Assembly (NCBI GenBank): GCA_900551915.1
Contig: URXT01000018.1
Span: forward strand, 1-35,472
Origin: an uncultured bacterium
Lineage (GTDB): Bacteria > Cyanobacteriota > Vampirovibrionia > Gastranaerophilales > Gastranaerophilaceae
Reading direction: 5' to 3'
Length of the DNA stretch: 35,472 nucleotides
Shown here: positions 23,736-31,656 of the stretch, piece by piece
Layout of the letters: every line of letters starts with the position of its first letter
Position numbering within the stretch: the stretch's first letter is position 1
Notes under the pieces: model-generated
The model's input: only the letters and a program-made list of their open reading frames with translations
Told to the model about the DNA's origin: nothing
Databases searched by the model: none
Program-made: the position numbers and the translations under genes

Positions 23736-23911
23736 AAAGGACTTTTTTTAATTGCAGAAAGAGAATTTGGGTGCAAGCGTGATAAAATTCTCTACAAATC
23801 ATATCAAATAAATTCTCTTAAATCAGTGAAAGCCCGCACAGTGCGGGACAAACGACACTAAAAAAGAGACTATGTAAAGCCTTTGAATTTTAATGGTGGA
23901 GACGAGGGGAG
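23736..23911 (+). repeat. Direct repeat, copy B (about 176 bp), ending in a tmRNA/tRNA-like 3' end
   Basis: Partner of 20895-21070. It holds AAAGGACTTTTTTTAATTGC, AATTCTCTTAAA, the perfect hairpin CCCGCAC-A-GTGCGGG and a final TGGTGGAGACGAGGGGAG (23894-23911). Read on the minus strand that final part is CTCCCCTCGTCTCCACCA, which looks like the T-stem to CCA end of a tmRNA or tRNA gene, a common integrase target. The following stretch 23912-24328 contains a GC-richer segment, a GACTA/TAGTC hairpin (24067-24083) and the promoter of the next gene; no gene is seen there. Confidence 0.65.
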
Positions 23912-24057
23912 TGTCTTGGTCGCTCGCGTGTAACGGCAATTCCGCGATTTGTTGCGGGTTTTCAACCCTGCAAATCAGCTCCAGACTCAGCTCGCTCCCG
24001 CTCGAACCCTCGACAAGGCTTACGCCTTGTGGGTTCTCCAATTCCACAACTATGGTA

Positions 24058-24090
24058 ATAAAAAAAAGACTATCTAAAGTAGTCATTTTT
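24058..24090. terminator. Terminator-like hairpin
   Basis: AAAAAAAA-GACTA-TCTAAAG-TAGTC-A-TTTTTT: a short stem flanked by an A-run and a T-run, usable in either direction. Confidence 0.45.
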
Positions 24091-24328
24091 TATTACTGGT
24101 GCGAACAGTCCGATGAGCAAGAGGCTCGCTTCATACACATTATAAACGCAATTTTGACATTTGTAAATTCCCTGCTAAATTAAAAATCAGGGAAAATCAG
24201 ACGATTTTTGTTAAATTTGGTAATTAAAAACCAATGTTGCATAAGGTTTTTAAGATATATTCCCTACAAAATAAAGAACAGGGAATATGCAGTAGCTTTT
24301 TATTGTATAATAGAAATAAAAGGAAGTT

Positions 24329-26248
24329 ATGCGCGCATATTATTCAGAAAAAGTTTCAAAATTTTTAAGTACATCAGAACATGAAATTCTTGGTCAATTA
24401 CTAATGAACCATTGTTTTCCTAATGATTTGGAACAGAAACGTGCTTGGGCTGAGCAAATTCATATTTTAAAACAAAATCTTGTTGATTTTCCTAATGCAA
24501 CTTTATTTTTCGAATTTTCAATTCCTAGAATGGGTAAAAGAGTTGATAATATTTTGTTGTTTAATGGAATTATATACTTATTAGAGTTCAAAATATTTGC
24601 TAAAAGTTATGAATCTTACGCGATAGACCAGGTTGTAGACTACGCCATTGATTTAAAGAATTTTCATTCTGGAAGTCATAATAAAACAATTGTACCAATC
24701 TTGGTTTCAACAATGGCAAAAGAAGCTCAAAATGAAGTACTATTTGCTGAGGATAAAGTTTCTATTTGTCTTAAAACAAATGCTAATAACTTAGGAAAAT
24801 TAATTAGAAATATTGATATAAAATATAGAAAAGAACCATTAGATGTTCAGGAATGGTTAAATTCTTCGTATAAACCAACACCAACAATTATTGAAGCAGC
24901 CCAAGCATTATATGCAAATCATTCTGTTGAAGATATATCTAGACATGGTGCAGAGGCAATTAATCTTACACTTACCAAGAATACTGTTGAAAAAATTATT
25001 AAAGATAGTAAGAATAATAAACAAAAATCAATTTGTTTAATAACTGGGGTGCCAGGGGCTGGAAAAACTTTAGCAGGTTTGGATATAGCAACTTATTCAA
25101 TGAATTATGATAAGGACGAACAAGCTTGTTTTTTATCTGGCAATGGCCCTTTAGTTAAAGTTTTAAGGGAAGCTTTGATCCGAAATAAATCCCAGTTAGA
25201 ACATATATCAAAGAAAAAGGCTGAACCACAAGTCTGTGCATTTATTCAAAATATTTATCATTTTAGAGATGAGTATGTTGAAGACTTGAATCCTCCAATT
25301 GAAAAGGTAGTTATTTTCGATGAGGCACAAAGAGCTTGGAATAAAGAGCAAGCCTCAAAATTTATGAATAAAAAAAGTAAAATTAAAAATTTTAACTATT
25401 CAGAACCAGAATTTTTGCTTGGAGTTATGGATAGGCATCCTGATTGGTGTGTAGTTATATGTTTAATTGGTGAGGGACAGGAAATCAATACAGGTGAAGC
25501 TGGACTAGAAGCATGGTTTAACGCATTGAAAGAAAGATATCCAAATTGGAGAATATACTGTTCACACCATATCGATTATTTATCGAATACAAAAGTTTGT
25601 ACAAAAAATGAACTACACTTAAGTGTTTCATTACGTTCTTTTAAAAGTACTAAATTATCCGATTTTATTAATAATTTAATAGATAATAAACCTGATAAGG
25701 CAAGAAGTATTTATAAGGAGTTATCAAAAGAATACCCAATCTTAGTTACAAGAAATTTTGAACAAGCTAAAACTTGGGTAAGACAGAATGCTCGCGGTTC
25801 TGAGCGTACAGGATTGCTTGCCCATTCCAATTCAATACGTCTTAAACCAGAAGGGATATTTGTTAAATCTGAAATTGATTGTAGAAATTGGTTTCTAAAT
25901 AGAAAAGAAGATGTCCGTTCCTCATGTGCGCTTGAAGATTGTGCAACAGAGTTTGATGTTCAGGGGCTAGAACTTGATTGGACTGTTGTTGCTTGGGATG
26001 CAAATTTAAGATATAACAAATGCTGGGAATATCTGAAGTTTTCTGGTGATAAATGGAAACACATCAATAATATTGACGACAAAAAATATCTTTTAAATTC
26101 ATATAGAGTATTAATGACACGTGCTAGGCAGGGGATGGTAATATTTGTGCCTTATGGAGATGAAAGAGACGAAACAAGAAACCCAAAATTTTATGATGGA
26201 ATATATAAATATTTACAAGAATGTGGTATTAAAACTATAGAATGTTAG
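24329..26248 (+). CDS. DUF2075 helicase/ATPase with N-terminal PD-(D/E)XK nuclease-like domain
   Basis: The 639-residue protein joins two domains. Residues 55-130 contain EFSIPRMGKRVDNIL and IIYLLEFKIF, giving E62, D73 and E86-F-K88, the layout of a PD-(D/E)XK nuclease. Residues 215-639 form a DUF2075 (Schlafen group 3-like) helicase: Walker A TGVPGAGKT (about 238-246), Walker B VVIFDEAQRAWN (about 327-338), and the C-terminal NSYRVLMTRARQG (about 590-602) with the arginine finger. It probably cleaves or remodels nucleic acids in an ATP-dependent way; related fusions occur in defence islands. TATAAT (24306-24311) and AAAGGAAG precede the ATG. The next gene follows after 10 nt. Confidence 0.82.
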   Translation: MRAYYSEKVSKFLSTSEHEILGQLLMNHCFPNDLEQKRAWAEQIHILKQNLVDFPNATLFFEFSIPRMGKRVDNILLFNGIIYLLEFKIFAKSYESYAIDQVVDYAIDLKNFHSGSHNKTIVPILVSTMAKEAQNEVLFAEDKVSICLKTNANNLGKLIRNIDIKYRKEPLDVQEWLNSSYKPTPTIIEAAQALYANHSVEDISRHGAEAINLTLTKNTVEKIIKDSKNNKQKSICLITGVPGAGKTLAGLDIATYSMNYDKDEQACFLSGNGPLVKVLREALIRNKSQLEHISKKKAEPQVCAFIQNIYHFRDEYVEDLNPPIEKVVIFDEAQRAWNKEQASKFMNKKSKIKNFNYSEPEFLLGVMDRHPDWCVVICLIGEGQEINTGEAGLEAWFNALKERYPNWRIYCSHHIDYLSNTKVCTKNELHLSVSLRSFKSTKLSDFINNLIDNKPDKARSIYKELSKEYPILVTRNFEQAKTWVRQNARGSERTGLLAHSNSIRLKPEGIFVKSEIDCRNWFLNRKEDVRSSCALEDCATEFDVQGLELDWTVVAWDANLRYNKCWEYLKFSGDKWKHINNIDDKKYLLNSYRVLMTRARQGMVIFVPYGDERDETRNPKFYDGIYKYLQECGIKTIEC

Positions 26249-26258
26249 GAATAATTTA

Positions 26259-26981
26259 GTGGTTTATAGAACAGGAAAAATGCGCTATCCCCAAACTCAA
26301 CTTTGTACTTCAAAATATTGTATTGCATATTTAGATATTTTAGGGTCTAAAAATCTTATTGATAATGATAAGAATAATGAATTTTTAAATTATTTAAACA
26401 TGCTTTGTGGTGACGCTTTATTAGAAGTTAGTTCTAATAAAGATATTTTTATAAAAATTTTTTCCGATAATATTTTATTGGCAGTTAGTACTGAATGTGA
26501 AATTCAAACAAGAAAAGAAAGAATCGAAGCATTAATTAACAGAGTAGGAAATATTCAAAATGAAATATTACGCTATGGGTATTTGGTACGTGGTGCAATA
26601 GTAGAAGGTGACTTTTTTCATAATGATGTGATTGTATATGGAAAAGCTTTAATTAAAGCTGTAACTGATGAAGAACAAACTGCAATATATCCAAGAGTAA
26701 TAGTTCAGAAGGAAATTTTTGAATCATTGCCACATTATTTTATAATGGATGAAGATAATCGAGTATTTTTAAATCAATTTATATTTAGTAACACATTGGA
26801 ACATATAAGTTTTAAATATCAATTACTAGAAATGTTAAACAAGAAACCAAGTGAAAATATACAACAAAAAATAATGTGGTCAATTAACTACTTTAACAAG
26901 TGGCATAAAAGCCAAATGGTAAGAACTATTACAAAACTTGAAATTACTGATAAAGAAATTTCAGACATAATGAAAACTTAA
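26259..26981 (+). CDS. Class III nucleotidyl cyclase-fold-like protein
   Basis: The 240-residue protein starts with a GTG at 26259; the ATG at 26280 with AGGAAAA is an alternative. It shows the core of the cyclase/GGDEF palm fold: CIAYLDILGSKN with D26 and IKIFSDNILLAVS with D70, positions that bind metal in class III cyclases. YLVRGAIVEG, VIVYGKALIKAV, EEQ and IYPRVIV follow, the usual RGAI...G.A...A...E...PR pattern. No sensor domain or catalytic transition-state residues are obvious, so activity is uncertain. It is co-directional with the helicase 10 nt upstream and may make or sense a nucleotide signal. Extremely AT-rich. Confidence 0.6.
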   Translation: MVYRTGKMRYPQTQLCTSKYCIAYLDILGSKNLIDNDKNNEFLNYLNMLCGDALLEVSSNKDIFIKIFSDNILLAVSTECEIQTRKERIEALINRVGNIQNEILRYGYLVRGAIVEGDFFHNDVIVYGKALIKAVTDEEQTAIYPRVIVQKEIFESLPHYFIMDEDNRVFLNQFIFSNTLEHISFKYQLLEMLNKKPSENIQQKIMWSINYFNKWHKSQMVRTITKLEITDKEISDIMKT

Positions 26982-26998
26982 ACAATTATGTAAAACTA

Positions 26999-28240
26999 CT
27001 ATTTCATTTGTTCTATATATTTATCAAAGTTTTTAAAATTATAACATTTAATATCACCAATTGTAAATTTTAATTTTTCTACATATTCGACAAATTCTTC
27101 ATTATTTGTTTTTTTATAAACATAAAGTCCTATCAAAAGATAAAACATAAAGACAACTTGCTCATCCCAATTTTTTACTTTGCAAAAACTATAAGGGAAA
27201 GAAAGTTCTTTATATTTTCTATTAAAAATTGTTTCTAAATTTTGGCAATAAGTTAATTCTATACTTATAAAACCAAGTAAATTTGCATAATCTATATTAA
27301 GATCTATAAATCTTTCTTTAGATAAATAGTCTAGTAATTTATTTTGAAGTTTTTCTAAAAATAATTGTTTTTTCTCTTCATTTTGAATTGTTTGAATAAT
27401 CTTAAACCCTATTCCAGAGTAATATATATTTATAAAATCAAAAAATTCTTCTTCATTATAGTTGTAATCAAATTCATTAAATTTATCTATATCTTTTTCA
27501 AACTCATTATGTTCTTGAAGTTCTTTTAAATTCAACCCATGATATTTTTTTGTTATATATTGCAAATAAATTATAAACTTACTTCTAACCGGAAGATTTG
27601 ATTTAAACAATAAATTAATATCTTCATTTTTACAATATACATTACGACACATTTTATCAATTTGAAATCTTCTTAATGAATAAAAAGCTTGAACAATACC
27701 TAATTGAGCATTATCTAAATTGTCTAATATTATATCAGAATTTGTATAGTCACATAAGATAGTATTTAAAAATATAATTTTAAAATCAAGCCGTTGCGTA
27801 TTCTTTATCCAATTTTCAAAATTAGATAAATCAAGGTCAAGAAGGAAATGAAATAAATAATATAAACCATTATGAGAAAAGCTTTGTTTTAAGGTTATCG
27901 TTTCTGTATACGCAACTCGATTTATTAAATCTTTTGACAAATTAGCTTCTAACAACTCTTGAATATTTTCTGATGAAATATTTTCTGAGTTAGTAAATAT
28001 AGGTTTTAAATTTTCAAATTCAGTATATATATTTTTTAAAAAATTAATCTTTAAATATTGTTTTAATTTAGGGTAGCATTCTTGATATTTATTATGGGTA
28101 TGTCCAAGTAATGATAATATTCCAATAAATTGCATTAAGCTAATTTTATTGTTTTCAATATAATTTAAAGTTGTACCTAATATATTTTCTGGGAATATTT
28201 GAAATAATTCATTAATGCCAAGTTCATTAGTCAGTGTCAT
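26999..28240 (-). CDS. Large helical protein of unknown function, partner of the VPA1262-family gene
   Basis: The 413-residue protein is rich in Leu, Ile, Asn, Phe and Tyr, and all visible segments look helical (for example FDFINIYYSGIGFKIIQTIQ, LLEANLSKDLINRVAYTETI). There is no signal peptide, metal motif or P-loop. The ATG lies within the end of the upstream 503-codon gene (14-nt overlap), so the two are translationally coupled. It converges on the cyclase-like gene with 17 nt between stops. A scaffold or HEAT-like role would fit the composition, but no family is recognised. Confidence 0.75.
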   Translation of the reverse strand: MTLTNELGINELFQIFPENILGTTLNYIENNKISLMQFIGILSLLGHTHNKYQECYPKLKQYLKINFLKNIYTEFENLKPIFTNSENISSENIQELLEANLSKDLINRVAYTETITLKQSFSHNGLYYLFHFLLDLDLSNFENWIKNTQRLDFKIIFLNTILCDYTNSDIILDNLDNAQLGIVQAFYSLRRFQIDKMCRNVYCKNEDINLLFKSNLPVRSKFIIYLQYITKKYHGLNLKELQEHNEFEKDIDKFNEFDYNYNEEEFFDFINIYYSGIGFKIIQTIQNEEKKQLFLEKLQNKLLDYLSKERFIDLNIDYANLLGFISIELTYCQNLETIFNRKYKELSFPYSFCKVKNWDEQVVFMFYLLIGLYVYKKTNNEEFVEYVEKLKFTIGDIKCYNFKNFDKYIEQMK

Positions 28241-29738
28241 CTTTTAAATTCTCCAATAAATTTTTATCATTACATAAACTATTGAGTTGATTAATATGTG
28301 ATATCGCTTGAAATTTTACTTTTCCATTTAATCTTAAGACAAGGAAATCATCATTTTTTAACATTGCGTTTAAACTATTAGGTAAACAATAAATTTCAAT
28401 ATCATTATCTGTTTTAAATAATATAAAACGATCATGAAAATTCTTATTAATAAAATGATATTTTACATTACCTGTGTAGAAATTAGCATCATTTAATTGT
28501 TTTTTTAAGAATATTATTCTTCTTATATTGTTAAATAAATATTGTTTAGGTAGAGATTTGCTTGATGAAATTATTTTAATTTTTGATGTTTTTAGACGAA
28601 TAGCTAAATGCAAAGTGTCATCATCTGCATAAGGATCTATAATAATAATTTCAGAAGTCTGTATATGAAGAGAATTCAAATAATCAACAATATCACTGAG
28701 TAAATTTTTAGACATTTGAAACCATCGACCTTCTTTGTCGGAAACTTGATTTTCCGTAATAATATTTAAAAGATGCTCATGTGCTTCTTGCAAAAAAGAT
28801 ATTTTTTCATCTATATCCGGAGATTTCATTACCGAAATACTTTCACTAGCTAAAGATAGTGTTTCAAGTTTATTATCTATCTTTGAAAATTTATCTTTAA
28901 TTTTTCTGGAACCACCATTAATAAATACATTAAAAGACAAGCTCTTTAGAAATATCACATAATCTTCGTGCAGTAATTCTCCATCCATATTGTATACAGC
29001 ATATTCAAATCCAAGATCATCATCTGATGCAGTATTAAGTGAAAATTTTAATTGCTCTTTAGGAATAAAAATCAATTTTTCAAATACTTTCTCATCTTTA
29101 GAATAGTAACGTCTAAATAATACATGTAAATTTTCTATAAAATCATTTTGTTTAATGAAATAATATTGTTTTTCGTCCTTATTATATTCGATATAAAAAG
29201 GACAAGATTTTTCGGCCCATGATTGGGCTTCCACAATTTCATAACATCCAATTCTTCGTGCATAAATCCCATAAAAATTTTGATTGGTATCTTCTGAAAG
29301 TCTTTGCAGTATTTTAATAATTTGCTCATTATTAAATTTTCTTTCAAAGAATTCAGTACTATAAAAACAATTAATATTAACTAAAGAATTTATTGGACTT
29401 TGTATACCGTGTTTAACAGGACAACTTTCAGATTTTTGAATAAAATGTTGCTTAGTGATAATATTTAGAATTTCCCTACAAGGTAATTTATGTTTATCAT
29501 CTGAGTATATTTTCTCCAAATTAATATTATTATCAACCAATACAGCATCCAGTCGTTTTACTGATCTAAACAAATAAAGATGTGTTCCAGCTTTAATTGC
29601 ACCTTTATCTTCCATATTTAATGAGTATTCTATTGGACAGTTTGTCGGTACAGATAAACCATATACAAATATTTGTGTAGGATTTTCTTTTGTCCCAATA
29701 AAATATAACCAATTAGCATAATTTAAATTCTTTAACAT
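28227..29738 (-). CDS. VPA1262-family protein with PLD-like C-terminal domain
   Basis: The 503-residue protein has an N-terminal part (1-290) with FERKFNNEQIIKILQRLSED, followed by INGGSRKIKDKFSKI. The C-terminal domain (about 330-490) has IIIDPYADDDTLHLAIRL, FHDRFILF (near 435) and YCLPNSLNAM. These correspond to the DPWxxDD, FHDRYLL and SNSLN elements I know from VPA1262 proteins and PLD-like phosphodiesterases. Such proteins occur in variable islands; a nuclease or phosphodiesterase effector role is likely but not shown. AGGTGA precedes the ATG. It is divergent (67 nt) from the gene pair at 29806. Confidence 0.68.
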   Translation of the reverse strand: MLKNLNYANWLYFIGTKENPTQIFVYGLSVPTNCPIEYSLNMEDKGAIKAGTHLYLFRSVKRLDAVLVDNNINLEKIYSDDKHKLPCREILNIITKQHFIQKSESCPVKHGIQSPINSLVNINCFYSTEFFERKFNNEQIIKILQRLSEDTNQNFYGIYARRIGCYEIVEAQSWAEKSCPFYIEYNKDEKQYYFIKQNDFIENLHVLFRRYYSKDEKVFEKLIFIPKEQLKFSLNTASDDDLGFEYAVYNMDGELLHEDYVIFLKSLSFNVFINGGSRKIKDKFSKIDNKLETLSLASESISVMKSPDIDEKISFLQEAHEHLLNIITENQVSDKEGRWFQMSKNLLSDIVDYLNSLHIQTSEIIIIDPYADDDTLHLAIRLKTSKIKIISSSKSLPKQYLFNNIRRIIFLKKQLNDANFYTGNVKYHFINKNFHDRFILFKTDNDIEIYCLPNSLNAMLKNDDFLVLRLNGKVKFQAISHINQLNSLCNDKNLLENLKDDTD

Positions 29739-29779
29739 TAATTCACCTATTCAATTTCTCAGATTCTTTATATATATTA

Positions 29780-29788
29780 TGTTATAAT
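29780..29788 (+). promoter_or_regulatory. Extended -10 promoter for the 29806-33418 pair
   Basis: TGT-TATAAT (29780-29788) lies 17 nt before the ATG at 29806, with AGGAG at 29796-29800. It shares the 67-nt divergent spacer with the minus-strand pair. Confidence 0.6.
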
Positions 29789-29805
29789 AGCGTACAGGAG
29801 TAAAT

Positions 29806-31656
29806 ATGGATTTAAAATTGTGTACATTAGTTAATAATATTCAAAATAATATTAAAAATAATTTTTATGAAAATTATAAAAATGATATTCTTGTTGAGAT
29901 AAATAATATTACTAAAACAGATAATTATGATGTAGTATTAAATATAATATCCGATGAAAATTTTTATGATGTTTTAACACATTTATATTGTTCGTTACAT
30001 TATGAAAAAATTATAAAAGTTTTTCTTGCAAAATTATGGTATAAAAAGCTACTCTCGCTACCAAAAGAAAATCAACTATCCTTTTTGAATCTAGTCTTAG
30101 CTATAGAAGTTGATACATTTAATGTTTTGGCAGTTTTCAAAGAATTTATGACTAATAAGTTTAATTTATCAGTTGAATTTTTTATTGAATGGTTTATTAG
30201 CTTAGGGAAATTTGTTGAAAATGATTATTGTGCTTTTCTGTTTTACAATGGAATTGCCCAGTTTACCGAGAATAACAAAATTCTTGCTTTAAAAATATTA
30301 AATAAATTATTAAATATGGAATATTCTGAAATAATTCACAATCTGGTTTCAATAATTCTCGGAATATTACGGGTACAAAATTTTGATGGTATTAAGGAGC
30401 TGGATAAACTGATGAAAGATACTGAAAATATAACCATACAAAAATATTATTATTCTTCTTTGGTTAATACTTTTTGTGATAATGATGTTGAAATAAAAGA
30501 ATTAAACACAATTCTTAAAGAGATTTTGGATAAAAATAATAAAGAAATCGAATCTCAAGCATTTTTTATGGCATATAGAGTATTTCTTTCTACGAAAAAA
30601 TCTGACGTAAAAGATTTTATATCAGAATGGTTAATTACTAATTCTCATCATAATTTATCTGATTTATCAAAACATTATTGTGTTGAATATGCCCAACGGG
30701 CTATTGATAATCCGGATAATATAAATTCTATAAATCAGATATTAATTAACATCCAACCTATTAGTAATAAAAATAAAGGAACATATAAAACTTTAAGCTT
30801 TTTATTAGTCAAAATATTGCAAAAATATCCTGAAAAGTTTATAGAATTACTTGAAAATATTTTAAAACAGAATGATTTATCAGTATTATTAGAAGAAGAT
30901 TATTTTATGAATAAATTTATAGAAAAAATTAATAAAACTTTTTTTACAAAATTATTCGTATCTAAAAATTTAAATCAACGAAGTTTTGCGCAAAATATTT
31001 ATATAAAAAATTCTGATAAAGTGAATTTAGACAGTAATATATTTTTAACTGTTGATGATAAATTATTTGAATTAATTTTTAAAGAAACACTTTTAAAAAT
31101 TCATTATGGAAATATTTTTGCCAAGTTTATTATTGATTTGAATGTTCGAATAAATGAAATTGAAAATAAATCATTCAAGAATTTTTTGGACGTAGAAATC
31201 TCTCATCAATGTATAAATTTCCCTCATGGATGCTATGAAACATTACAAAATCATAATCAAGCCTGTAAGTTAGTTAAAACTTGTATTAAAAAAGTTACAA
31301 ATTATTTTGATATAATTAATAAATTTAAAGACAGTCCGGTGAATAGTTTTTCTTTCCCAAGTTGTTATGATGCAGCAGTTAAAGGCTTAACAAAACAAAA
31401 TAAAGAAATTTTAGATGAATCAGAAAAAGCATCAATATTTATGGCTCTTTGTAATAATATAGAGATATTATATGGTAATAAACATGCTCATAGAACAGCT
31501 CAAGGAATATCTGATAGTGAATCTTTTACTCATCTTACACATTCTGTAGAGATTCCAATATTATCTTTTCTTGATCCAATTTCTGAAGCATTTAGAAGTA
31601 TTGATCTTAATAACGATGTTTTAAGATTAAAGAAGGAAATAATAGATGCAAAATAA
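29806..31656 (+). CDS. Large helical repeat-like protein, first gene of a coupled pair
   Basis: The 616-residue protein is built of many Leu/Ile-rich helices of about 15-20 residues with Asn/Lys turns through most of its length, suggesting an alpha-solenoid (ARM/HEAT-like) scaffold. The C-terminal 100 residues differ: FSFPSCYDAAVKGL, EKASIFMALCNNIEILYGNK and HAHRTAQGISDSESFTHLTH contain several His and may be a separate domain. No known catalytic motif was found. AGGAG lies 5 nt upstream of the ATG. It overlaps the next gene by 11 nt. Base composition is extremely AT-rich. Function unknown. Confidence 0.78.
   Translation: MDLKLCTLVNNIQNNIKNNFYENYKNDILVEINNITKTDNYDVVLNIISDENFYDVLTHLYCSLHYEKIIKVFLAKLWYKKLLSLPKENQLSFLNLVLAIEVDTFNVLAVFKEFMTNKFNLSVEFFIEWFISLGKFVENDYCAFLFYNGIAQFTENNKILALKILNKLLNMEYSEIIHNLVSIILGILRVQNFDGIKELDKLMKDTENITIQKYYYSSLVNTFCDNDVEIKELNTILKEILDKNNKEIESQAFFMAYRVFLSTKKSDVKDFISEWLITNSHHNLSDLSKHYCVEYAQRAIDNPDNINSINQILINIQPISNKNKGTYKTLSFLLVKILQKYPEKFIELLENILKQNDLSVLLEEDYFMNKFIEKINKTFFTKLFVSKNLNQRSFAQNIYIKNSDKVNLDSNIFLTVDDKLFELIFKETLLKIHYGNIFAKFIIDLNVRINEIENKSFKNFLDVEISHQCINFPHGCYETLQNHNQACKLVKTCIKKVTNYFDIINKFKDSPVNSFSFPSCYDAAVKGLTKQNKEILDESEKASIFMALCNNIEILYGNKHAHRTAQGISDSESFTHLTHSVEIPILSFLDPISEAFRSIDLNNDVLRLKKEIIDAK

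Noticed and set aside
23823..24183. Opposing open frames in 23.8-24.2 kb
   Set aside because: They overlap repeat B and a GC-rich non-coding stretch, lack ribosome binding sites and do not resemble proteins.
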